A stretch of 64,000 nucleotides of DNA from Caprella mutica (taxonomy: Eukaryota > Arthropoda > Malacostraca > Amphipoda > Caprellidae), in assembly GCA_947561585.1 (NCBI GenBank), contig CANNZV010001857.1, positions 62,001-126,000 of the forward strand. The letters run 5' to 3'. Of this stretch, positions 21,597 through 33,700 are shown piece after piece. Every line of letters starts with the position of its first letter. Position 1 is the first letter of the stretch. Both the position numbers and the translations under genes were made by a program. The notes under the pieces were generated by a model, which was given only the letters and a program-made list of their open reading frames with translations, made no database searches and was not told where the DNA came from.

Positions 21597-23578
21597 GAGA
21601 GGTGTGTCTGTTAGCAATGGGAAGTAGGATCTTAGCTGTGGTTATTTCTAAGAGGCTTAGATGGTGGGTAGAAGAGTTAGGGTTAGCTGATGAGAATCAG
21701 GCAGGTTTTAGAAGGGGAAGGTCGACCGCAGACGCGACTCAGGTCATGGTTAGGATATGGGAAGATGTTAGTGATTATAGTCTTAGGACAGCGGGATAAG
21801 GAACCACATGAAATGCTTTTGGACTTGAAGAAGGCTTATCCTCGAGTAAATAGGCCTTGCTTGTGGAATATTTTAGATAGGTATGGGTTAGGAAGAAATT
21901 GCTTAAGGGTAATTATGGATCTAAATGAAACGACGTAGTATATGATTATGGTGGGGTTAGTGAAAATTGGTTACCAGCTAGGGTTTGAGGGAGGGGTGTG
22001 CTACTTCACCTGTTCTGTTTAACTTTCATCATCAAGAAGTGCATGATCAGACAGGCGGAGGAAGCTAGAAGGGAGCTAGGGGGTGACAGGGTAGGAATTT
22101 AGTGGCACTGGATACAGGTTGGAGGAGGTCTTCGCTAGAACATGTAGGTGGGAAAAAGTGTGCTCGGAGGCGAAGAGTCTGACCTTAACATCGTCACTCT
22201 TTGCCGATGACACTACCATTATAGGTGAGTGAGAAGAAATAGAAGAGGGAGTTGGGAATATTGATGAGGTTATGGGTAAGTTTGAGGAAAGGAATAATGA
22301 TAATAAGGAAGATGTTTTAGTTTTTGGAGATATGGATAGTGAGAGAATTAGGGCGCTAGGATCTTGGATGGGACCTGAACAGGATAGTATGAATAGGATA
22401 ATAGGATAAGACGGGTAAATGGGTTATGGGACATATAAAGGGATCTATGCTTAGTAAGAGATGGCAGGGTAGGATTTTAGAGGGTTGTGTAGAGAGTGAA
22501 TTATTGTTTGATTGTAGTGTTAGGGTGTGGTGGGGAAGGATATAAAGAAGTTACAGAGTTGGATTAATAGGAAGTATAGGTATGTTTGGAACAATAGAAA
22601 TGGGAAGCCGCTAAAGCAAATGGAAAGTAGGGGGTAGAGCATGTGATGTGAGATTTTAGGGCTGGATTAGGGATTAGATCGATTAGGACTAAGATAGAAG
22701 TGAGGGTGATGGAGAGGACAGGGCATGTGATGAAAATGGGAAACGATAGGCAGAAAAACCCTTCCGCACCGACTTTTTTCCTGAATTCATCATGAGTAGT
22801 AATCAATTTCTTTAATAATATTTTTGTACTTGTACCTTATTTCAATCTATTGATAGAGTGTTTATTTCGAAATTGTGATAGCACAATATGTCTCACCATT
22901 TGTGTACATCACAGAATATTAGGACAATAAATTTCAATAGAATATGAATGTTAATGGTGGGACATATTAGTCAATTTGGCACTATAGGGTTAATGAAGCT
23001 GTTTTGGGGTGGTTTGAGGGACTAGAGAGGCTGGTAAAAAAAAGAAAGGTAGGAAGAGGAAGGCGGGGCTGTATTGGGAGAGGCTACTTAGGGAGGCAGG
23101 GGTGGATTATACAGATGTTTAGAGGTTAGTGGGAGATAAAGATGGGTGGAAGGAGATTGTGAAGGATAGGAGGGAGCATTTGGAGTTATGGGAGAGGCAG
23201 CAGGGGCATAAGTACAAATGGGATAGACGTTAAGAAAAGGTATATAGAGTGGTAGTTCAGGATAGAAGGGCAGAGGTTCGACGGTTTTAGGTGTCACTGG
23301 GAGGGATGTGGCAACATATGTAAGTCTGGGAGGATGGGGGGGGGGGGGGGTTAGTGGTGCATGAAAATAGGATGCATAGGTTAGCTGAGGATAGGGTTAG
23401 GTTTAGTTGTGATAGGTGTGAGGTTAGCCTAGGGACTGATGGGGCAAAGAAGAACCTCATTGAAGCATGTGTTGGGGGTGCAGCAGTAGAGGAGAATAGG
23501 AGAGAATGCCATAAGTGTAGGAGGGTAGTTAGTAGAGCAAATTATGCTAGGCATGTTAAGAGTTGTAGGCAGATATGA
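21597..23578 (+). pseudogene. Decayed LINE: RT to C-terminal zinc finger
   Basis: In successive frames the sequence reads ISKRLRWWVEELGLADENQA-GFRRGRSTADATQ (RT fingers, 21640-21745), LLDLKKAYPRVNRPCLW (21820-21870), a PVLFNF block near 22000-22030 and the catalytic LFADDTT near 22198-22218. Near 23400-23575 a C-terminal Cys/His block is found (CDRC, then CHKCRRVV...HVKSC), resembling the terminal zinc finger of several LINE ORF2 proteins. Many frameshifts and stops are present, and a piggyBac-type MITE sits inside. Clade not assigned. Confidence 0.75.
22759..22989 (+). mobile_element. piggyBac-type MITE, copy 1
   Basis: A 231-bp sequence beginning CCCTTCCGCACCGAC and ending GGCACTATAGGG, followed by TTAA; the left flank is AAAA, a decayed TTAA. 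It is about 75-80% similar along its length to the copy at 31420-31648. Confidence 0.75.
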
Positions 23579-23687
23579 GATCCGTAGTGGCAGGAAGGGG
23601 GGTAGGGGCGAGATTGGGGTTAGTGGGGGAGGAAGTTAAATTAGTAAGGGTTTTTAGGACAAAACGGATTACACGCAATTTTTGCAG

Positions 23688-23859
23688 GCGGGAGCAGTTG
23701 GCAGCCAACCTCTCTCGGCACCAGAGGGGCTCCCGGAACCAGAGAGGCTCCACCTACGGCTTCTGGTGGTCGGGAGACGAAGATGAGACAGCGCCCCTGA
23801 CGGGTGCTGCACTCGGTCTTGAAGAAGAAGATCGAGGAGTAACAATAATATTTAGATAA
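23688..23859 (+). CDS. Exon-like ORF, possible C-terminal exon of a host gene
   Basis: An acceptor, TTTTTGCAG, precedes a 171-bp open stretch ending at TAA 23857-23859. It encodes an Arg/Gln/Ser-rich part, then TYGFWWSGDEDETAPLTG and an acidic end. GC content at third positions is far above the surroundings, as in real coding DNA. The exon starts in the phase that exon 12117-12221 ends in (two bases left over), so it could be an alternative last exon of that gene; this is inference only. It could also be the end of another gene or of the neighbouring LINE. Confidence 0.4.
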
Positions 23860-24730
23860 TATACCAACAGATCAAAATTTTAAACACGTTGTAGCTACAA
23901 AAGATTTAACATAACGAATTGCTTGGAGTATAGTTGATTTGCCAAAGTTAAGTCGACATTTTTCAATCTCCCATATAATAATTACAACATGATTATGCTA
24001 AATATAATTTCATGAAAAATACTTTAAGTATTAACATTTTACGAAAAACATTTCTCGAGGCAAATCAAAAATATCCAGAAATGGTCTTGAAAGTAGCCTG
24101 ATCTTTCATAACGTATCAACTTATTATCGAAACAAGCGATTCCAAAAATATAAACTCAACCTGATAAAAATGATGCCAAATTAACAAAAACCTCTTGTAA
24201 TTGAGTAGAAACAAAGATAATGAAATTAAGATCATCAAAATTGTTTGAATAGCTAGATTCGTGATACATAAATCAAGCACACCCCGCATCAAAATATTCA
24301 TTATTTCAATGGTAGAACATATTTTAATTATTGATATTTTAGTGAATGTATAGTAACAGATTCCTTAAAAACGCAGAAAACCTTCGGTAAAAGGCCTTAA
24401 ACTTTTTCTCTCTTGTTGATAAATCGATTGAGGGACATTAATCTTAGAATAAAATGATGACATTTCATTTCTAAAAATACGATTTAAAAGAATTAATGTA
24501 ATTAATTCTCAACTGCAGCGCACGATATCTCTAACTTTGCACTGTTTGTTTCTATGTTCTTATTCACGTTATTCTTTACTTTATATTAAATTTAAATTTT
24601 TACAATTATATAACTAATTACTAACAACATTTTTTTCAAAAGTTCCAATATTTTATACTGCCCCTTTAACTATCTATGAATTTCAGATCATTTGAAATTT
24701 TTAATTCCACTTTTTCTTCATAAATCAGCA
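23860..24730. other. Upstream region of the UNC93-like gene
   Basis: AT-rich, without ORFs of note. A splice-acceptor-like CTTCATAAATCAG ends three bases before the UNC93 start codon (24731), which suggests an upstream non-coding exon in or before this stretch. I did not locate it. Confidence 0.4.
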
Positions 24731-27700
24731 ATGGATAAAATGGGAGAAACAAACGAAGGCTACGTCATGGACTCGGAGCAGAAAATAGGTAAATATTATT
24801 GCCTGTAGACAATGCATTTATTATCATTTCCACTAATCAGAGATATTATTAAATAGTAATATATACAACATTATACACTTGAATTTATCAAAATATTTTT
24901 CTTTCATGTATTTCTTATTGAAGAATGAGATGATTTACTATTCACGTCGTCATATCATGTTGATCATTTAATTGTCTCAAAATAGTTTGTAATTCTTTTA
25001 CCAAGTAACACAATAATTAGGAACAAAATAATAGTCTTTATTTAGGTTACAACATATCATTTACCATTTATTGGAAAATCATACGGGATCTGAATTGTTG
25101 ATCACTGAGGCAGATGAACTTTATAATTGAGTTTACACGATTCATATTTTAAATTATTTAAAAAATCACTTGATTTGTCTATAATCTCATATGCTCACCT
25201 TGGCTTATTTGGAGCAAATAAAGATAACGGCCCAGAAATGAAGCTAGTAAAGATAACGGCCCAGAAATGAAGCTAGTAAAGATAACGGCCCAGAAATGAA
25301 GCTAGTAAAGATAACGGACCAGAAATGAAGCTAGTAAAGATAACGGACCAGAAATGAAGCTAGTAAAGATAACGGCCCAGAAATGAAGCTAGTAAAGATA
25401 ACGGCCCAGAAATGAAGCTAGTAAAGATAACGGACCAGAAATGAAGCTAGTAAAGATAACGGACCAGAAATGAAGCTAGTAAAGATAACGGACCAGAAAT
25501 GAAGCTGGTAAAGATAACGGACCAGAAATGAAGCTTGTAAAGATAACAGACCAGAATTTTTTTTACTTTTAATAAATAGCTATTTGCTTTAGTATTTTAT
25601 AAATATACAACATTATAAATGACTACATAGTATACTTTCCCGTTAAAAATAATGATTCATTATCAATACCAATTTATTACCCGTTATTAGGTTACTTTTA
25701 ATGAATTCAATTAAAATTAAATTTTCTGCATAGTTTAATTTATTTTATAGTTGAAAAACATTGGTGTCCGCTTCTACGCGATGGGTAATAAACATTATGA
25801 ATGTAACTATGATACGCACGGGAATATATTGACTTGATATTTAAATTCCCCTGTTTTTATTCAATTTTTAAATGTTTTTATCTATGAAAAAAGTATCAGT
25901 TTACGCAAAAAAATTAATTTTATTTGAATACACTAAAAAAAACCTAACAACGGATAATAAATTACTATTGAACACACGTTATTTTTAACGGGCAAATGCA
26001 CTAGTAAGGATATAAATTTTATATCAATATATTCCCGTGCGTATCATGATTTCATTCTTCATGTTTAATACCTGTCCAGCAAAAGCGGACACCAAATAAA
26101 TAAAAAAAAACACACGAGGGAAATTATTAGTATAGATTTTATATCAATTTAGCATATTTTATTAATTGAAAGAATTGATGAAAAAACACGTACTCCATTT
26201 TGAAGTTGTGAAGATCGAGTAGTAAAAAGATGGATAACAAACTCTGCTTAAATCCTTTAATTTGGTATCTATGATTCCAAAATTATATTCTTTTTCTAAT
26301 TATTGGTCAAATATTTAATAATTTAACCAAGTACTGTTAACGGACCAAAATTGAAGCTAGAAAAGATAACGGACCAGAATTTAACCTAGTAAAGTTAACG
26401 GACTCTGGTCCGCTATCTTTACTTGCTCCGCATATTTATTAGGCCTTAACTTAACAAAAAATACTCATGATATTCTTATAATTTATTAACTTTTTAACTT
26501 ATGAAATATCATAACATTTTTCTTACAAATTAGTTTTATTAAAATTAATGTTATACCTTCTGTAAATGAAATACAGAATTATGCGGTGGAATTTCCCGTG
26601 GTGGAACTTTCTGTAGTGGAAATTTCCACGGAGGAATTTGCATAGACCATGGCTAAGTACCATGTCTTCTAAGTACCATGACTTCTAAGTACCATGACTT
26701 CTAAGTACCATGTCTTCTAAGTACCATGACTTCTAAGTACCATGACTTCTATAAGTACCATGTTTCTAAGTACCATGTTTTCTAAGTACCATGATTTCTA
26801 AGTACCTTTTTTTAAGTACCAAGTCTTCTAAGTACTATGGCTTCTGAGTACCATGACTTCTAAGTACCATGTCTTCTAAGTACCATGTCTTCTAAGTACC
26901 ATGTCTTCTAAGTACCATGTCTTCTAAGTACTATGTCTTCTAAGTACCATGACTTCTAAGTACCTTGGTTTCTAAGTACCATGTCTTCTAAGTACCAAGA
27001 CTTCTAAGTACCATGTCTTCTAAGTACCATGTCTTCTAAGTACCATGACTTCTAAGTACCATGACTTCTAAGTATCATGATTTCTAAGTACCATGTCTTC
27101 TAAGTACCATGTCTTCTAAGTACCATGACTTCTAAGTACCATCTCTCCCACAGGCCCCTCTGACAGCCACAGCAAGAAGGTTCTTGGCAAGGAAGAAAAG
27201 ATGGAGCGTCTCCACATCATGAAGAATATCCTCATCATCTCCTTCTCTTTCTTCTTACTCTTCAGTAGTTACAACTCCATGGCCAACCTCCAGTCCTCCA
27301 TTAACAAGTAATCTCATAAACAGATATTTAGCCTTTGGGTGAATATAATGCAATGTAGGCCTAAATTATATTATTGTTGCGATCTGCTAGGAGTGCAGCC
27401 TAAAAACACCCTTTGATTGTTGTTGTTGGTGATTTTATGAGAATCGTTATTACTCCTTCGATAGTCAACCGATTTGATCGAAACAAACTTCAAATGAAAG
27501 CCTGGCTTATTAGCTACACTTTCTAAGAAACTTAATTCCAAAATTTCAAATGTTAAAATTTCCTAATATACTGACACTAAAAGTGCTTCTTCTCCTTCAA
27601 TAATAAATGGATTTGCTTGAAACAGGCTATAATTGGTAGCTTTGTGTATTTACTACAATTTCTAGAGAGTAGAATTTAAAAAAAATTATAGTCTAAAACT

Positions 27701-30700
27701 ATAATTTTGTGTATACTTCTCTGGATTGGGTGCAATTTTCAGGATTTTTGCACAATTTCCGAAGAAATTTAAAGAAACTAACTTCTTGGAGTATAAATGT
27801 GTGGTGTAAATGGATGTTATTTATTGATGCGACCAGATAGGAGCACAGCCTAAGAAAATCCACTGATTGTAGTTGTTGGGGATTTTAGGAGAATCGTTTC
27901 TACTCCTTCAATATTGAAAATATTTGAATGGAACAAACTGCTCCACTTTCTAGGAAATAGAATTTAAAGGATTTGTATGGATATGTAATTGCAACCGAAA
28001 CTGACACCGAAGTTACCTGTTCTCTTTAAATAATTAATCTATTTGCTCAAAAAATGCTTTAATAGGTAGCTCAGTGCATTTACTAATATTTCTAGCAAGC
28101 AAAATTTTGTGAGTACAATCGTCATATAGTAGTTAAAAACAAAAATTAAAATTCTGTATCCACTTCTTTTGCACTGGCTGCCAAACTATAGTTCATAATA
28201 AACTTATTCGATGGAAATAATCTCCTAATGGTAGCTTTATATGATCACTTGAGAGGGTTATGAATCTCAATTACAGTGTGTTTCACTTATTAGGTAGTAA
28301 TTTTTGAAATAGCCGTAATTTTATTTTGCAAGGTACTAAGGGATATTATTTGTGGAAAGTTTATTAGTGTAACTTTTGTTCTAGTACCCGACCATTTTGA
28401 AAACAACAGTTCACCATAAAACTATTTTATTTTCTATTTTGATCGATGATGTCACACACCCATAATTCTCTGATTGGTTCCCGCGCATTTTTGATTCAAA
28501 TTAGTAAGGTTTGATGTCCACGTAGCATTGGAACATCTAAGGATTCATTGGTCTGTGTGTTAAGTAGGGCAGCGTGCATGACGCTCAATCTACTTGTACT
28601 TTTGTTAGTTATGTCACCTAAGTAGTATTTGAACAGCGTGTACCAGTGCGTTACTAATATTAGGATGGAATCATATTCCATTTTGTAGGCTGTAATAAAA
28701 TTAATAGAAGATTTGTTAATAGTCTCACATCTTATCTCCCCTTCGCGAAAGAAGAAGAATCTGGAGCTTAGTTTTGTCATGAGTGTGCAAAAATGGACAG
28801 GAGACTCTGATACAGTTGCATTCTCTATGAACACTTATTCTATTTTTTCATATTAGAACAACAAAAGTTATTTTTATAATCATGAATTTCCGTGTGTATG
28901 TGTTAATATATTGTTTTCGTAATTTCAGAGACGTTGGAACAACCTCATTGTCTGTTTTATACGGTGCTCTAGTGGTGTCCTGTGCCTTTGTACCGACATG
29001 GCTCATCAAAAAAATCACAGTCAAATGGACTATGGCAGCATGTGTTCTAACTTACTCCAGCTACATCGCTGCTCAGTTTTACCCAGAGAACTACACGCTG
29101 ATTCCCACAGCTATCCTCTTGGGTATGGGGGCCGCCCCCATGTGGTCCGCTAAATGTACCTACTTAACAGAGGTGAGCCAATACCATTCACAAGTTCTAT
29201 TTAGTATATTTTTGAACCAAAAAGAAGTGATATTTGTTTGTATTTTTGGAAAAATCAGAAAAAAATTATAGTCTTCACTACTGAATTTGATTTCTATTGC
29301 TACCTATTGTATATTTATATCCTGACATACTATACGATGTCACCTACTCAGTAACAAATGAGAGGGTAAATCGCTGGTAAATTAATCGCATGGTAAATTC
29401 CGTTCGCGGACAGAATGCCTATGGACAAAATGCCTTCGGACAAAATGTCTAACGAATAAAATGCCTAACGGACAAAATGTCTAACAGACAAATTGCCTAA
29501 CGGACAAAATGCCAAAAATGCATTTAAACTTTTTTCAGATTAGGAAATTGTGGACAAAGATTTAAAATAATTAGACCAAGTGGAAACAAAGTGTTTTGTC
29601 TCAGTAAGAGTTTATTAAATCACTATCACATTGAATATGAACATTTGTAACTCAGAGTACTTAGTGTAAGCACCCTCTTATTTCATTTCACTGTGTTTGT
29701 GATTGATCACTAAAGCGTTTGTTCTATTTATCAAATCACTCTAAAAAATTAATCTTCATACATTTTGCCTTTTTTATTGGATATCTTTCTATAATCATCT
29801 TCTATTTTCATTTTTTTATAAGACATCTATAATCATCTTTTTTTTTTCATCTTTTTAAAAGATATCTATAATCATCTTATTCTATTTTCATTTTTTTTTT
29901 TAATATTGTTTATTCTTTTAGATAGCTATAATCATCTTCAATCTACAGTGATGTTTATAGTTGCTTTTGAAATTATAAAGCAAGTTAGGTAATTACAATG
30001 TTTATATAAGTTAGTACTGACATGCCATTAACTACTCTGGTTATAAAAAAAGTCGCCAATATTTGTTTTATTCAACTACCTTTATAGCTTTAAAATTCCC
30101 TTGGAAAAAAATACAGTATTCTTTATGAGATGTAACTGAGACGTAGAATATCTTATTCTTTAATGTTTCACAAAATTTTTAGAAATATTATTTGATGTTC
30201 AATGATAAAGGTTTATTACAATATAATGTATTCTTTTCTTTATTTGATAATGATCATTATCATTATTACCAATGAAAATTCCATTACAAATATCACTTTA
30301 ATGTTTTCTATTTGGCCCTTTTATTTAAATATGGAGTTAATTCTTTTATTCACTTTGCTACATTCTTTTACGTCATAATTTTACAATTTCTATCTTCTAT
30401 ATTCATATATTTTGTATATTAGGCATTTTGTCCGTTAGGCATTTTGTCCGTTAGGCATTTTGTCCGTTAGGCATTTTGTCCGTTAGGCATTTTGTCCGTT
30501 AGGCATTTTGTCCGTTAGGCATTTTGTCCGTTAGGCATTTTGTCCGTAGGCATTTTGTCTGTAGGCATTTTGTCTGTAGGCATTTTGTCCGTTGGGCATT
30601 TTGTCCGTTGGGCATTTTGTCGGTTAGTCATTTTGTCTGTAGGCATTTTGTCTGTTAGGCATTTTGTCCGTTAGGCATTTTGTCTGTAGGCATTTTGTCC

Positions 30701-33700
30701 GTTGGGCATTTTGTCGGTTAGGCATTTTGTCCGTAGGCATTTTGTCCGTTAGGCATTTTGTCCGTTAGGCATTTTGTCTGTAGGCATTTTGTCCGTTGGG
30801 CATTTTGTCGGTTAGGCATTTTGTCCGTAGGCATTTTGTCCGTTAGGCATTTTGTCCGTTAGGCATTTTGTCTGTAGGCATTTTGTCCGTTGGGCATTTT
30901 GTCCGTTGGGCATTTTGTCGGTTAGGCATTTTGTCCGTAGGCATTTTGTCCGTTAGGCATTTTGTCCGTTAGGCATTTTGTCTGTAGGCATTTTGTCCGT
31001 TGGGCATTTTGCCCGTTGGGCATTTTGTCCGTTAGGCATTTTGTCCGTTGGGCATTTTGTCGGTTAGGCATTTTGTCCGTAGGCATTTTGTCCGTTAGGC
31101 ATTTTGTCCGTTAGGCATTTTGTCTGTAGGCATTTTGTCCGTTAGGCATTTTGTCTGTAGGCATTTTGTCTGTAGGCATTTTGTCTGTAGGCATTTTGTC
31201 CGTTGGGCATTTTGTCCGTTGGGCATTTTGTCGGTTAGGCATTTTGTCCGTAGGCATTTTGTCCGTTAGGCATTTTGTCCGTTAGGCATTTTGTCTGTAG
31301 GCATTTTGTCCGTTGGGCATTTTGCCCGTTGGGCATTTTGTCCGTAGGCATTTTGTCCTAGTACCGTAAATTCATTGCATGTTTCATAGTACATTATAAA
31401 ATTAAGTTGATTAATTTAACCCTATCGCGCCGACTTTCTTCCTGAGTTCATTAGGAGTAATAATGAATTTCTTTATTAATATTTAAGTACTTGTACCTTA
31501 TCTTAATCTATTGATATACTGTTTATGAAACTTGTGATACGACAATGTTTCCCACCAGTTGTGTACATCACAGACTATTGGAACAATATATCCCAATAGA
31601 ATATGAATGTTCCTAGTGGGACATAATAGCCAATTTGGCGCGAAAGGGTTAAATAAACTCGTTGCAAATAATTGCAGTCCTTTCTTTACTTTTCACTGGA
31701 TTAGGGTAACTTGTGTGTGCGAATCTGTGCTGTTGGTTTATTTTAAATAATTAGATTTTATAGCAACAGAATGTCAAATAATTTTCATATGTATATCATA
31801 CAATTACTATAAAATATAAAAATATTTAATATGTGGGAGACTGCAGTTATTCATTATATTAATATTATTTAAATTTTACTTCCATTTGTATTAATTCTCA
31901 AATTACATATTTGTTCAGCTATTCATAGGTTGAACAACAACAGAAATGTAAATGCTGCACCGGTTTGAAAATATACTACATTCAATGTTACAATAATGTG
32001 TCTATAAAAGTATGATCAGCAAAGCATAATTACCTCAGTAAATGTGAACCAGGTTTTTTGATCATTTAGGAGGTATTGTTTGCAATTTATCTTTTTAAAA
32101 GTTATTTAGATTTATTTTTTTTGCAGTTGTTGCGATAAAATTTAATTTTTAATATGTTTTTTTGATAGCAACATATCCATATATTACTTGTAACATTATA
32201 ATGTCTTTTTTTACAAAAAAATCATATCCTATACTTTACCATGCAATGAATTTACCATGCGATTTATTTACCAGGCGATGAATTTACCATACTACGAAAT
32301 TACCATGCGATGAATTTACACTGATCGAAATGAGAGTTGTCGTAGTAAGCAAATGTATTGAAACTTATAACACCACAAAAAAGTCAGGTTGTGCCATTTT
32401 TTTCTATTGCATATGAATTTACTTGCTTTCTATTACTTTTCTCATACCAAGGTTGGCAAAAAGTATGGAAATATCGTTGGTGAAAACAGCGATGTGATCA
32501 TCACGAGATTTTTCGGAATTTTCTTCCTCTTTTTTCAATGCTCACAAGTTGTAGGAAATTTGATATCATCAACAGGTATAAAGTTGAGAGTAAATATGAA
32601 TATTTCGTTTGAAAAAGTAATGTTTAATTTAAATCAAGATTTCATTTTGTACGATACTTTTCTTCCATCAGTACTCTCACAGAGCGCTCCTCCAACGAAA
32701 TCAGAAGATGAACTGGAATACTGTGGAGTGAACTTCTGTCCTGGGGTCTTATCAGTTGGTAACAGTACAGTCATCGACCCACCTGCGATTACAGACATTT
32801 ACATTATGGCATCAATCTACTTAGTCTTATCAGTTTCTGCTGCTATAATTATTGGTATATTTGTTGACCCATTATCCAGGTGAGTAAAATCAGGAAGCGG
32901 TCACAATTGGAACTAACATCGCTGTGAGCTATCTGCTCATTTTTCTAATTTTCTAATTCGTACATACTGTTGGGCAGGTTTGTCGATGAAAATGATGAAG
33001 GAAGAGCATCATCTAGCAAATCAGGAATGCAATTATTCATTGCCAGTTTCAATCATATGAGACATCCTTACCAGATTCTTATTATTCCTTTAACCGTGTG
33101 GTCAGGAGTTGAACAAGGATACATTGGTGCTGATTACACTGCTGTAAGTTTGTTGCAATCTTTAAATTAAAAATAATATATATCTCAAAATTTCCTTCAT
33201 CTATTATATTTATACTTTTATGTGAACATTGAACAGGCTTACGTCTCATGCGGTCTAGGAGTCCATATGGTAGGATATGTCATGATTTGCTTTGGTGTCT
33301 GCGACGCTTTCTGCTCCATTGCTTTCACTCCTTTGGTGAAGCTAGTTGGAAGAGTCCCAGTTTTCACTCTCGCAGCCATTATCAATGCAGCAGCTATCAT
33401 TATTATGTTCTACTGGATGCCAGACCCAAACAATATGTTCATGTTCTTCTTGATACCAGCGCTGTGGGGAATCTCAGACGCAGTCTGGCAAACTCAAATC
33501 AATGGTAATAACTTTGTTAATGAATTCTTTATGTCATACTAATTTGAGATAATGAAATGTATCAATATATCAGCAGGTCAGACCCACTTAAATTTTACCC
33601 TGATCTTATAAAATGTGTAATAAATGTATGTATATCTTCAAGGCATTACAGTACGTAGAGATACAAAACGGAGACAATATTTGTGATGTTTATTTCACTG

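Larger units (their letters stand above)
29365..32327. mobile_element. Outer foldback element in UNC93 intron 3, interrupted by two insertions
   Basis: It is flanked by AAATGAGAG at 29356-29364 and 32328-32336. The left end has units of GGTAAATTNATCGCATG; the right end has the inverted units TACCATGCGATGAATT (32237-32316). A foldback element (29401-31365) and a piggyBac-type MITE (31420-31648) are inserted in it; without them it would be about 760 bp. No coding sequence. Confidence 0.75.

Noticed and set aside
28496..28834. 112-codon minus-strand ORF just before UNC93 exon 3
   Set aside because: It lies in intron 2, lacks recognisable domains and has no supporting exon structure; treated as chance.
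30421..31358. Regular short repeats that look like a CRISPR array
   Set aside because: Units are contiguous 15-16 bp tandem repeats without unique spacers, in a eukaryotic intron and inside a transposon with 8-bp duplications.
29401..31365. Helitron because the end reads CTAG before T
   Set aside because: Both copies have 8-bp target duplications and inverted terminal arrays; Helitrons make no target duplication.
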